From Sphingomonas gellani (GTDB lineage Bacteria > Pseudomonadota > Alphaproteobacteria > Sphingomonadales > Sphingomonadaceae), in contig NZ_FOCF01000001.1 of the NCBI RefSeq assembly GCF_900110035.1, positions 620,001-684,000 of the forward strand: a stretch of DNA of 64,000 nucleotides, read 5' to 3'. The position numbers and the translations under genes were made by a program. Below are positions 1 through 9,832 of the stretch, one piece after another; position 1 is the stretch's first letter; each line of letters begins with the position of its first letter. The notes below the pieces were generated by a model. That model had not been told where the DNA came from. It saw only the letters and a list, made by a program, of their open reading frames with translations, and did not search any database.

Positions 1-1
1 A

Positions 2-1123
2 AAGACACGGGTGCGCACGCGGGAGACGCTGGCGCTCGCCCGCGAGGCAGGTGCCAAGTCGATCGTGATGCTGAAGAACGACGGCGACCTGTTGCCCTTG
101 CCGCGCACGGGCAAGCGCATCGCGCTGATCGGCCCGTTCGCATCGGGGCAGCATGACCTGATCGGACCGTGGAACGTGTACGGCACCGATGCCGAGGCGG
201 TCGACCTGGCCACCGGCGTGCGTGCCGCCGTGTCGGACGCCGCGATGGTCAGCGTCACGGCGGGATCGGGCATCAACGACGCGCTGGACGACGGGATCGC
301 GGCGGCGGTTGCGGCGGCCAATGCGGCCGACATCGCCGTGCTGGCGATCGGCGAGAGCCAGTCCATGTCGGGCGAGGCGCAGTCCCGGTCCGACATCGTC
401 GTCCCGCCCGCCCAGATGGCGCTGGCGGAGGCGGTGGCCGCGACCGGGAAGCCGGTGGTGATCCTGCTGCGCACGGGGCGTGCGCTGGCGTTGAGCGGGG
501 CCGTGCTGAACGCACCCTCGATCCTCGTCCCCTGGTTCCTGGGGTCGCAGGATGGGCCGGCGATCGCCGACGTCCTGTTCGGAAAGGTCGGCCCGTCCGC
601 GCGACTGCCGGTGTCGTTTCCGCATGCGACCGGGCAGGAACCCTATCACTACGATCACAAGATCACCGGGCGCCCGAACCCGGCTGGGCCGCTGCAACCG
701 TACAAGGCGCACTTCCGCGAGTTCGCGAACGAGGCGCTGTTCCCGTTCGGCCACGGCCTGACCTATGGCACCATCAGCTACACCGATCTCGATATCGGCG
801 ACGGACGTTTGTCCGCCGATGGCGTGCTGACTATCCGGGCCAATATCGCCAACACGGGCACCCATGCGGCGGAGGAGGTGGTGCAGTTGTACGTGCACGA
901 CGTCGCCGCCAGTATCACCCGCCCGATCCGCGAGTTGAAGGCGTTCCGCAAGATCGCCTTGAAGCCGGGGGAGCGGCAACAGGTCACGTTCACCCTGCGC
1001 CGCGCCGATCTGCAATTTATCGGCCGCGACCTGAAGCCGACGGTGGAGCCGGGTCGCTTCCAACTTTGGGTGGCCCCCTCCGCTCAGGCAGAGGGACTGT
1101 CGGGCGCGTTTACGCTCGCCTGA
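2..1123 (+). CDS. GH3 beta-glucosidase, C-terminal part (5' end outside window)
   Basis: The reading frame is open from the first bases of the window, so the N-terminal (beta/alpha)8 domain with the catalytic Asp lies upstream. What is visible is the alpha/beta sandwich domain of a family 3 glycoside hydrolase (SIVMLKNDGDLLPLP, then IALIGPFA, then a VPWFLGSQDG-like stretch) followed by a fibronectin type III-like domain that begins near FPFGHGLTYG and runs to the stop (EEVVQLYVHD, LKAFRKIALKPGE). This is the BglX-like architecture. The enzyme should release terminal beta-glucose or similar sugars from oligosaccharides, usually in the periplasm. It converges with the sugar symporter and overlaps its 3' end by 14 bases. 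Substrate cannot be told from this part. Confidence 0.9.
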   Translation, partial: KTRVRTRETLALAREAGAKSIVMLKNDGDLLPLPRTGKRIALIGPFASGQHDLIGPWNVYGTDAEAVDLATGVRAAVSDAAMVSVTAGSGINDALDDGIAAAVAAANAADIAVLAIGESQSMSGEAQSRSDIVVPPAQMALAEAVAATGKPVVILLRTGRALALSGAVLNAPSILVPWFLGSQDGPAIADVLFGKVGPSARLPVSFPHATGQEPYHYDHKITGRPNPAGPLQPYKAHFREFANEALFPFGHGLTYGTISYTDLDIGDGRLSADGVLTIRANIANTGTHAAEEVVQLYVHDVAASITRPIRELKAFRKIALKPGERQQVTFTLRRADLQFIGRDLKPTVEPGRFQLWVAPSAQAEGLSGAFTLA

Positions 1124-2435
1124 GGACAGCCAGCGTGTCGCGGCGAAGCGGGATGGCGATCACCGCCACCAGCATCGCCGTGACCAGCAGGGCGGGACCG
1201 GTCAGCATCACCCAGCGGATCGCCGCCAGGCTGCTCGGTCCCTGCGCCGCCCCCGCGACGAAGCCGCCCGCCTGATAGATCGCGCCGATCGCGAACCCGG
1301 CACCGGCGAGCGCCACCTTTTGCACCAGCGCGAACGTACCGAAGGCCAGCGCCTCCACCCGGTGCCCGCCATGCGCCTCTCCCCATTCCACCGTGTCCGG
1401 CAGCAGCGTCCACGAGGCGAGGGAAAAGCCGGCAAAGGCCGCCTGCATCAGCAGCAGGAACGCGGCAGTCGCGGCGCGGCTGGGCGCCGGGTACACTGCG
1501 AAGATCAGCGTGACGACCAGCGCCAGCACCGCTGCCGCCAGCCAAGCCCATCGCGCCCCACGCGTCCGGGCGAGTGCGGTCCACAGCGGCACCGCCACCA
1601 GCCCGACCGCCGCCATGCCGGCCAGCGCATTCGGGCCGTCGGAACCGGATCGCAGGACGTAGCGGAAATAATACAGCACCGACTGGCTGGTCAGCGCGGC
1701 CGCCGCGCCTGCCGCCGCCGTGGCCAGGTTGACCGCCACGAACGCACGGTTGCGGACGAGCAGCGCCAATGCATCACGGGTGGTCATCGCGGGCGACGAT
1801 GAGATGCTCGGCTGCGGCTCGGGCACGCGCCGTGTCATGACAAGCAGCAACGGCGTACCGATCGCCGCCAACACCGCTGTGGCGCCGCCATATCCGCCGA
1901 GCAGGCGGACGAGATGTGGCGTGCTGACCGCCACCAGTACCGCCGCCAGCGAGCCGAACCCCATGCGCAGCCCTGCGAGCAGCGACCGTTCCCGACTGGT
2001 CGTCGTCAGACGCGCCGTCCACGCGGCATAGGGGATGTTGGTGAAGGCGTAGAGCGTCCGAAACACCACCTGCGCGGCGAGCGCCCAAGCCGCCGCGCCC
2101 GCCGGCACCGCGAACATCGCCGCGAAGGCCAGCCCCAGCGGTACCGCGCCCCAGCCGATCAGCCGCCGATAGGACATCCGCAGCCGCTCCGCCGATGCGC
2201 CGGCCGCGAAATCCGCCACTCCGTCCCACACGGCGCCCAACATGAACACCGTCCCAGCGACCGAGGGCGGCAGGGCCATGACGTCGATATAGAAGAACAG
2301 CAGGAAGAACCCGATCGCCTGCCAATACAGGTTGAATGCGAAGTCACCCGCGCCAAACAGCACCAGTGTTGCCGTATCGACGGACGGCGTCGATGTCGCC
2401 GCGCCGGCCGGTGTTCCTGTTTGCCCCTCGCTCAT
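1110..2435 (-). CDS. GPH-family sugar:cation symporter (MFS)
   Basis: A 441-aa polytopic membrane protein of about 12 helices. The N-terminal signature (GDFAFNLYWQAIGFFLLFFYID, then GAVWDGVADFAAG) is that of the glycoside-pentoside-hexuronide:cation symporter family (MelB/XylP type). The Asp residues in helices 1 and 2 match the cation-binding positions of that family. The conserved NIPYAAW stretch before the second cytoplasmic loop also fits. It probably imports the sugar released by the neighbouring GH3 enzyme, with which it converges. It lies 24 bases downstream of the SGNH hydrolase on the same strand and may share its transcript. The substrate is not predictable from sequence alone. Confidence 0.85.
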   Translation of the reverse strand: MSEGQTGTPAGAATSTPSVDTATLVLFGAGDFAFNLYWQAIGFFLLFFYIDVMALPPSVAGTVFMLGAVWDGVADFAAGASAERLRMSYRRLIGWGAVPLGLAFAAMFAVPAGAAAWALAAQVVFRTLYAFTNIPYAAWTARLTTTSRERSLLAGLRMGFGSLAAVLVAVSTPHLVRLLGGYGGATAVLAAIGTPLLLVMTRRVPEPQPSISSSPAMTTRDALALLVRNRAFVAVNLATAAAGAAAALTSQSVLYYFRYVLRSGSDGPNALAGMAAVGLVAVPLWTALARTRGARWAWLAAAVLALVVTLIFAVYPAPSRAATAAFLLLMQAAFAGFSLASWTLLPDTVEWGEAHGGHRVEALAFGTFALVQKVALAGAGFAIGAIYQAGGFVAGAAQGPSSLAAIRWVMLTGPALLVTAMLVAVIAIPLRRDTLAVLRRA

Positions 2436-2459
2436 ACGATCGCCGCCGGTCGCGGCCGA

Positions 2460-3344
2460 TCAGCGCTCGGTGCGCTGTGCGGCGATCTCCGCCGCGGCGA
2501 TCGAACGAAGGCGCGTCGCCACGCGCGGCTCCAGCCCCAGGTCGGCCGCCGCACGCTCCTTGCCCTCCAGGGTACGTGGATCGACGCCGGTCACGATGCC
2601 GAAGGTCACCAGAGCCTCCAGATAATATCCGGCCGCACTCGCGTGATACTGATCCCAGGTCCACAGGTCGATCTGGCCATAGGCGACGCCGTCATAGGGG
2701 TTGGGATCGGCCAGCCCCTCCGCGATCGCACGGTTCCAAGCCGTGCCGACCGGGATCGCGGCGTGCAGCCCGTTCCCCTTCTCCACCGCCTGCCGAGTGA
2801 CCAGTCCCAGATCGTCGGCCATGCGCGTGATCGGCTGGCCGAACCAGCGACCGCCGGGCTTGTACGTCTGGTCCGCCCGCGACCATGTGGCGACCAGGTC
2901 GACCTGCGCGTTCGGGTTGCGACGGTGGAACATCGACGCGAGCGCACGGGCCGCCGCCACATGGCGCCGTGGGTCGCCGGGCCGCTGCGCATCGAGCGTG
3001 CTGTACCCTTGCAATATGACCACGTCCCACACCCGGTCGATCACCGCCCGCTTCTCGTTCAGGTGATAGGCCAGATCCTTTCCGCCGGACGTTTCCAGCG
3101 ACACGTTCCAGTCCAGTCCCGCCTCATCAGCAAAGGTCTTGAACAGGGCCGGCACGCCGCCGACCCGTTCATTGTTCAGATCATTGACCAGGTCGGGCCG
3201 GTACCGCTCCACCGGAGAGTTCGCACCGAACGTGAAGCTGTTGCCGACGAACAGGATCGTGCGCGCAAATGCGGGTGCCGATGCCAGCAACGCGGCAGCG
3301 GCCAGCGCGGCCGCGATCGATCGGTGAATGCTGGAACTGCGCAT
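2460..3344 (-). CDS. secreted SGNH/GDSL-type hydrolase
   Basis: A 294-aa protein with a clear Sec signal peptide (basic start, alanine-rich core, cleavage near residue 27, ASAPAFA). Mature block I reads LFVGNSFTFGAN, with GNS in place of GDS; the Ser is the expected nucleophile. Near the C-terminus DQYHAS supplies the Asp and His of block V. The order and spacing fit the SGNH esterase/lipase superfamily, whose members remove acyl groups from carbohydrates or lipids. Placed beside a sugar symporter and a beta-glucosidase, a carbohydrate esterase role in the periplasm is a reasonable inference. It starts 37 bases after the oxidase operon ends, and could read through from it. Confidence 0.75.
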   Translation of the reverse strand: MRSSSIHRSIAAALAAAALLASAPAFARTILFVGNSFTFGANSPVERYRPDLVNDLNNERVGGVPALFKTFADEAGLDWNVSLETSGGKDLAYHLNEKRAVIDRVWDVVILQGYSTLDAQRPGDPRRHVAAARALASMFHRRNPNAQVDLVATWSRADQTYKPGGRWFGQPITRMADDLGLVTRQAVEKGNGLHAAIPVGTAWNRAIAEGLADPNPYDGVAYGQIDLWTWDQYHASAAGYYLEALVTFGIVTGVDPRTLEGKERAAADLGLEPRVATRLRSIAAAEIAAQRTER

Positions 3345-3380
3345 GACACTCTCTTGAACAGGGCTGGCCGCGGCTGGACG

Positions 3381-3662
3381 TCAGCGGGTCAGGTAATCGG
3401 AAAAGGTGATGATGTAGAGGAAGCACGCCCATACCAGACCGCCCAGCGCCGCCAAGCGGACCAGCCACACCGCCTGACGCAACTGCATGAAGAAGGTTGC
3501 GATCAGCAACGCCTTTGCTGCGGCCACGGCCAGCGCCACCTCCGTCTTCAGCGGCCCGCCGGGCAGATAGGCGTAACCGAACGTCACCAGCAGCAACGCG
3601 AGCAGCCCCGCGAACACACGCAGCGGCTGGCCGATGACCTGGGCGCGCTGTTCGCGGGTCAT
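3381..3662 (-). CDS. cytochrome c oxidase subunit IV, prokaryotic type
   Basis: A 93-aa membrane protein with three hydrophobic helices (about residues 17-34, 41-60 and 67-88). It is the last gene of the oxidase operon, and its ATG overlaps the coxC stop as ATGA, which fixes the start. The second helix has the FFMQLRQA pattern usual in the small fourth subunit of bacterial haem-copper oxidases (CtaF/CoxD type). It has no cofactor ligands and is expected to stabilise subunits I and III. Identity rests on size, topology, the LIATFFMQL motif and position. Confidence 0.8.
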   Translation of the reverse strand: MTREQRAQVIGQPLRVFAGLLALLLVTFGYAYLPGGPLKTEVALAVAAAKALLIATFFMQLRQAVWLVRLAALGGLVWACFLYIITFSDYLTR

Positions 3663-4279
3663 CGCCCCACCAGATAGATTAGCGCGTACAGGATGACCCA
3701 GATCAGGTCGACCAGGTGCCAGTACAATGCGGACCCCTCGGCCGTCGTCGATCGGCCGGGCAGGTCGGCGGCGGGGATCAACAGCATGCGCGTCACGACC
3801 CCCAGCCCGATCAGCATGTGGCACGCGTGAACGCCGGTCGCCGTCCAGTAAAAGGCCCAGAACTGGCTGGCCCCGGTCTGGCTCAGCGTGAACTCTGGGC
3901 CCGGCACTAGATGCTTGACGATATCCGACCGGTACTCGAACCCCTTCACCACCAGGAACGCGACGCCGAGCATCAGCGTCGCGGCGAACATCGCGCGGGC
4001 CAGCGGCACCAAGGCTTCGCGCACCGCCCGTTCCGCAATCGCCATGGTCAGGCTGGATGTCAGCAGCACGACGGTGTTGATCGTGCCGAACATCGCCTCC
4101 GCTTCCCGTGCGGCCGCGACGAAGCCGGCGGGGTGGCTGAACCGCGCCACCGCATAGGTCAGGAAAAGGCCGCCGAAGAACAGCGTCTCCGTGGCCAGGA
4201 ACAGCCACATGCCGAACTGGACGGCGACCCGCTGCCGCTCGGCCGTCGCCCATGGTTCCTGCAGCGTCACCTCGGTCAT
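3659..4279 (-). CDS. coxC: cytochrome c oxidase subunit III
   Basis: A 206-aa protein with about five transmembrane helices, the short form of subunit III seen in caa3-type oxidases. Signature pieces are GMWLFLATETLFFGGLF near the start, a WAFYWTATGVHACHMLIG segment and the C-terminal YWHLVDLIWV motif. It carries no redox centre and is thought to maintain proton uptake and oxidase stability. It lies 13 bases after coxA, the only real gap inside the oxidase block, and is translationally coupled to subunit IV. Confidence 0.93.
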   Translation of the reverse strand: MTEVTLQEPWATAERQRVAVQFGMWLFLATETLFFGGLFLTYAVARFSHPAGFVAAAREAEAMFGTINTVVLLTSSLTMAIAERAVREALVPLARAMFAATLMLGVAFLVVKGFEYRSDIVKHLVPGPEFTLSQTGASQFWAFYWTATGVHACHMLIGLGVVTRMLLIPAADLPGRSTTAEGSALYWHLVDLIWVILYALIYLVGR

Positions 4280-4292
4280 TGCGGACCGCCCG

Positions 4293-5965
<1,673 letters not shown>

Positions 5966-5969
<4 letters not shown>

Positions 5970-6907
5970 GGGCCAACCTCTGGACGGGGTGAAACGACCT
6001 TTTGCGACTTCAGATAAGCGATCAGGCGAATAAGGTCGTCCTCCGATGCGACGCCCTGATAGCTGGGCATCACGGGCTGATATCCTGCCACCACCTGCTT
6101 GTTGGGCAGCAGGATGGAGTCGCGCAGGTAGCTTTCGTCGGCGGTCACGAAGCCGCCACCCTCCAGCGGTTGCTGGCGCCCGAACACGCCGGCGAGGGAG
6201 GGCGCCCGAATGCGCGACGACCCGCCATGGCAACCGGTGCAACCCATGCGCCGGAACAGCACCGCGCCCTGATCGGCCAGACTGTCGCCCTGTGGCTGCG
6301 CATCGATCCAGCGGGCGAAGTCGGACTGGCTCTGCACGACGATGCCGCCGCCCATCCGGCTGTGGTCGGTGCCGCAATATTCGGTGCAGAACAGGTGATA
6401 GGTGCCAGGTTTCGACGCCTCGAACCACGCCTCCACATAGCGGCCGGGCAGCACGTCCTGCTTGGTGCGGAAGGCGGGCACGAAGAAGCTGTGGATCACG
6501 TCCTGGCTCGTCATCACCAGCCGCACCGGCACGCCGACGGGGACGTGCAGCGTGTTGATCTCCCGCGTCCCGTTCGGATGTTCGAGCTTCCACATCCACT
6601 GCTTCGCGACGACGTGGATCTCCATCGCCTTGCGCGGGATCTCGAACTGCGTCGTCTCCGCGACCGCCGCGAACCAGAAGAAGAACAGGAAGGCGAAGGC
6701 GGTGGCCGCGGTCCAGCCGATCTCCACCTCGCGGCTCAGCCGATCGGGAACCGGCCCGCGCGGTGTCGCGGTGCCGCGTCGATATTTGATCGAAAAGAAC
6801 AGCACCAACGTCCCGACCAGCAGGATCACCGCGCCCGACGCTGCCGTCAGCATCCAGAAGATGCTGTCGACGCGTGGCGCGTAGGTCGAGGCCTCTACGG
6901 GCCTCAT
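5966..6907 (-). CDS. coxB: cytochrome c oxidase subunit II with fused cytochrome c domain
   Basis: A 313-aa subunit II with two N-terminal helices (about 16-40 and 64-82) and a periplasmic cupredoxin domain. The CuA ligands are visible: His139, Cys174, Cys178, His182 and Met185, in [14 protein letters not shown]. After that domain comes a class I cytochrome c module with CTGCH at 223-227 and a probable axial Met280 in PVMPSY, which makes the enzyme caa3-type. The ATG at 6907 was chosen because it overlaps the sco stop as ATGA and gives the right N-terminus. Electrons from Alternative Complex III should enter at the fused haem, pass to CuA, then to subunit I. Confidence 0.95.
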
Positions 6908-7659
6908 CGCGCGTGCCTCCGCCGCCACGCCATCGCCAGCACGCCGGCCAGCAGCGCCCCCGAAAGGAGTTGCAGCGCGATCGTCACGATCCGGCCATAG
7001 CGGCCGTGCGCGCCGTCCAGACCGTAACACAGCCGCGCGACCTGCCCGGCCCAGCTGTCGCTATCGCGCGCCTGTCCCTTGATCGCGGTGAGCAGCGGCG
7101 CTGCGTCTCCGCCAAGTTCGGGCAGCAACGCGACAAGCTTCCCGTCGCGGCCGAAGACATAGGCGGCCGCCTCATGCGCGAACTGGTCGGTCGCCGCGTC
7201 GCGGACATAGCCATAGCCCAGCGCACGCGTCGCCGCGCCGATCGCCGCCGGTGTGCCGGTCAGCAGGGCCGTGCCGCGCGCGAGTTTCGGATAGGCGCGA
7301 AGCACGCCGGACATGCGCCGCGCATCCGCCAGCGTATCGTTGGGATCGATCCCGATCACCGCCAGCCGGTAATCGCGTCCCGGCCGCAGTCCCGTCGCGG
7401 ATAGGGCGGTCGCTGTCATGGTCAGCCCCGGCGCGCAAACATGGCGGCAGGTATAGTCCGCGAACACGAGGACCAGCGGCACACCGCCGGCCACTCTGCC
7501 CAGCGTCGTGACGGTGCCATGCTGGTTTGTGAAGGGCAGGCGCGCCGGCAGCATGGCCCCGGCCACCGGGCGCGCAACCGCCCCGGCAAGCTGCCGTGGC
7601 GACAATTCGGCCGCCGCCGGGCTGGCGATAAGCAGCGAACAGAGGACCGCGCGGATCAT
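6904..7659 (-). CDS. SCO1/SenC-family copper chaperone
   Basis: A 251-aa exported thioredoxin-fold protein. A signal sequence ends near residue 17 (ASPAAAE). The copper motif is CRHVC at 71-75, the usual CxxxC of Sco proteins, and His162 (in [10 protein letters not shown]) matches the distal copper-binding histidine. A C-terminal transmembrane helix (about 224-243) is unlike classic Sco, which is anchored at the N-terminus. It should deliver copper to the CuA site of the next gene, coxB, or reduce its cysteines. ATGA overlaps on both sides tie it to the operon. Confidence 0.88.
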   Translation of the reverse strand: MIRAVLCSLLIASPAAAELSPRQLAGAVARPVAGAMLPARLPFTNQHGTVTTLGRVAGGVPLVLVFADYTCRHVCAPGLTMTATALSATGLRPGRDYRLAVIGIDPNDTLADARRMSGVLRAYPKLARGTALLTGTPAAIGAATRALGYGYVRDAATDQFAHEAAAYVFGRDGKLVALLPELGGDAAPLLTAIKGQARDSDSWAGQVARLCYGLDGAHGRYGRIVTIALQLLSGALLAGVLAMAWRRRHAR

Positions 7660-7967
7660 GGCCGGCCCTGCCAGTCGCGAATACCGCCATCCACCACGGA
7701 GCGCTTCGCCGCCGCGATCGTGGGGTCAGGCCGCGTGTGGCGGGACGGCCTGTATGGGTCGGCCACGCCATCGTGCACGAACGTCTCCAGCCCGGGGGCG
7801 GGAAATGCGGTGACCGGCTGTCTCACCACCGGCCTCAGCCGTTCACAGTATAGCCAGCCGGCGATTGCCAGCAGCACCGTCAGCACCAGCGGTGTGGCCA
7901 ACGCCGCGACAAGCGCGGGGCGGTGCCTCACCGACCATCCCTCCGGCACATCGTCGCGTTCAGCCAT
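7656..7967 (-). CDS. unknown single-helix membrane protein of the ACIII-caa3 operon
   Basis: A 103-aa protein I do not recognise. It has a short cytoplasmic start, one transmembrane helix (about residues 18-38) and a presumably periplasmic tail rich in Arg, Pro and Asp, ending in IRDWQGRP. It has no haem-binding or metal-binding cysteine pattern; the one Cys sits at the end of the helix. The ATG overlaps actF by 8 bases and its stop overlaps the sco start as ATGA, so it is made together with the respiratory complex. A small structural or assembly subunit is plausible, but that is inference from position only. Confidence 0.7.
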   Translation of the reverse strand: MAERDDVPEGWSVRHRPALVAALATPLVLTVLLAIAGWLYCERLRPVVRQPVTAFPAPGLETFVHDGVADPYRPSRHTRPDPTIAAAKRSVVDGGIRDWQGRP

Positions 7968-8835
7968 GCGCGCCCTCACGCCTTGCCTGCCGCAGAGGGC
8001 CGGCCGCAACCACGATCAACCCCGCCGCCGCGCCGATCAGCGCCGCCGGGCCGCCGCCGATCCACCACACGTCGAACAGCGCCAGACCGACGAGCACTGC
8101 CGCCCCGGCAAGACGCTGCCCCGTCAGGTGCCGCATCAACGTCAGCAGTGCGATCGGTGCGGCGATCCCGACAACCACGGCTGCCAGCGCCAGCACGCTT
8201 GCCGCCGGCGTACCCCGATCGATGTAGAAGGGCACGCGCGCGGGCAGGTTGCCGAACCAGACGATCAGGAAGTCCATGAACGCCAGATATCCCAGCCCCA
8301 GCGCCGCCGCCACGGCCAGCAGCGCCATGTCGCCACGCGTCCGTACATCGCCAGAGCCACTCACCAGCGTCGTCGCGGCCGCGCCTCCGACGGCGGCCAC
8401 GCTCAGCATCATCCCCACTGCGGATACCGGGTGGCCGGGCACATGGCCCAGCATCCAGTCGCCGGCGAGGACCGTCACCGATACCGCATAGCCGGCGAGG
8501 ACGATCGCGGCGAAGGTTACGCTTGCACCCCCACGCAATCGTCGCGCGGCAAGGGTCAGCAGAACCCCGCCCAACCCTCCACGAAGCGCTACCGCCCAGG
8601 GCGACATCCATGCCACCAGATGATCGGGTGCAGGTGTGGCGAGCTGCGCCAGCCCCAGCAACCCTGCCCCAAAGGTGAGGATGGGGGCATGACGTGCCGG
8701 GCCGCCGATGCCGTGCCATGCGGCACCCGTGACGCGGGCGATCGCCAACAGGAGAATGGACCCGATAACCGGCGCGGCGGCGATCAGGAACAGCGTGCGA
8801 TAGGCGGTCGCGACCAGCATGAGGGCATCCCTCAT
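7960..8835 (-). CDS. actF: Alternative Complex III membrane subunit ActF (short form)
   Basis: A 291-aa integral membrane protein with roughly eight to nine helices. The stretch DFLIVWFGNLPARVPFYIDR matches the conserved WxGNLPEE-like segment of the ActF quinol:cytochrome c oxidoreductase subunit. Position, directly after actE, agrees. It is clearly shorter than the approximately 400-aa ActF proteins I know of, as if one or two helices are missing. ActF belongs to the membrane arm of ACIII with ActC and is thought to take part in proton handling. The ATG overlaps the actE stop as ATGA. Confidence 0.78.
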   Translation of the reverse strand: MRDALMLVATAYRTLFLIAAAPVIGSILLLAIARVTGAAWHGIGGPARHAPILTFGAGLLGLAQLATPAPDHLVAWMSPWAVALRGGLGGVLLTLAARRLRGGASVTFAAIVLAGYAVSVTVLAGDWMLGHVPGHPVSAVGMMLSVAAVGGAAATTLVSGSGDVRTRGDMALLAVAAALGLGYLAFMDFLIVWFGNLPARVPFYIDRGTPAASVLALAAVVVGIAAPIALLTLMRHLTGQRLAGAAVLVGLALFDVWWIGGGPAALIGAAAGLIVVAAGPLRQARREGAHG

Positions 8836-9320
8836 CGATGCGATCTTTCGGCAGGAATGCGCTGCAACGCCTTGATGTAAGCGGCAATCGCCCACCGATC
8901 GGCCGGAGCGACGCGATCCGCGTAGGAATACATCACGCCGTGTCCATTGGTGATGACATCCACCACATAGGCGGGGGAGGCCGCCATCAATCGCGGCTCC
9001 CGGTACGATGGCGGCGCCGGGAAGCCACGCTTCACCACGGTTCCGTCACCATCACCCCGCTCGCCGTGGCACATCGCGCAGTAGATGCCGTATCGCGCCT
9101 CGCCGCGATCGAGCAGTGCTGCCGACAAGGGCGGCGGTCGGTCGAGAGCGGCATCGCGGGCGAGTTGGTCCACCGCGACGCTTCCGGCCGGCGGTGCGGA
9201 TCGCATCGGCCCGCCGGGCCACAAGGTGTCCGCCCCCTGCGCATCGCCGCGTGCCTGTTCGCGCATCGACAGGTCGCAACCGGCGAGCAGCAGCAGCGCG
9301 AGCGGGACAGCGCGCCTCAT
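8832..9320 (-). CDS. actE: Alternative Complex III monohaem cytochrome c subunit ActE
   Basis: A 162-aa lipoprotein cytochrome c. The N-terminus ends in a lipobox, LLAGC, with lipidated Cys15. A single haem motif CAMCH sits at 81-85, followed by GERGDGDGTVVKRGFP, which is typical of ActE, and a methionine-containing HGVMYSYADRV segment that probably gives the sixth ligand. It should carry electrons out of ACIII, here most likely to the cytochrome c domain of CoxB. Both ends use ATGA overlaps (with actD and actF), which fixes the start at 9320 rather than at upstream in-frame codons. Confidence 0.92.
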   Translation of the reverse strand: MRRAVPLALLLLAGCDLSMREQARGDAQGADTLWPGGPMRSAPPAGSVAVDQLARDAALDRPPPLSAALLDRGEARYGIYCAMCHGERGDGDGTVVKRGFPAPPSYREPRLMAASPAYVVDVITNGHGVMYSYADRVAPADRWAIAAYIKALQRIPAERSHR

Positions 9321-9832
9321 CCGCCGATCAACCGGCTGTGCGCCGCCCCGGCGGTCGCCATCAGTGCCAGCGCACCGTTTGCGTCCGCCCCCATGTCGCA
9401 GGCGAGCGCCAGCACGAAGCTGTCCTGTGCCGCGCGAGCCACCTCGTCGAAGTCGAAGGCGGCATGGTGCAGGCGGGTGAGGCGCGCGTTTCTGAACAGC
9501 ATCACCAGGCCGGCGAAGCCAGCGCACAGCGCGCCGAACTCTACCGGCGCCGGAATGAAGGCGGGCCAGCTGAACACCGGCCGTCCGCCCGCGTCGAAGG
9601 GGTAGGCGACCACCGCACTCCAGATCGTCACCGCCATCAGCGCCGCACCGCCGATCAGCCCGATTACGATGGCCGCCGCCCTGATCCCCTGCTCACCGTC
9701 CCCTGCGCCCAGGCTGGTGGCCGCATAGGGCAGCCATTCGCCGACGATGCGCCGTTCCTCCGCCACCGCCCGCACTCGCGCGCGCAGATACGATCCCTCG
9801 TCGGCAAAGGTCGCGATCGCCACGACGGTCAC
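9317..9832 (-). CDS. actD: Alternative Complex III subunit ActD (DUF3341)
   Basis: A 171-aa membrane protein starting at a GTG that overlaps the actC stop (GTGA). The soluble N-terminal part (VVAIATFADEGSYLRARVRAVA) is followed by two transmembrane helices, the second around residues 104-122 (FGALCAGFAGLVMLF). This layout, plus position between the NrfD-like subunit and the monohaem cytochrome, is that of ActD. It has no cofactors, and its role in ACIII is structural as far as is known. Confidence 0.88.
   Translation of the reverse strand: MTVVAIATFADEGSYLRARVRAVAEERRIVGEWLPYAATSLGAGDGEQGIRAAAIVIGLIGGAALMAVTIWSAVVAYPFDAGGRPVFSWPAFIPAPVEFGALCAGFAGLVMLFRNARLTRLHHAAFDFDEVARAAQDSFVLALACDMGADANGALALMATAGAAHSRLIGG

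Noticed and set aside
1914..3677. Long open frame on the plus strand, opposite the symporter and SGNH hydrolase genes
   Set aside because: High GC content opens long frames on the opposite strand. The translation is Arg/His/Gln-rich without domain sense, while the minus-strand genes have clear motifs.
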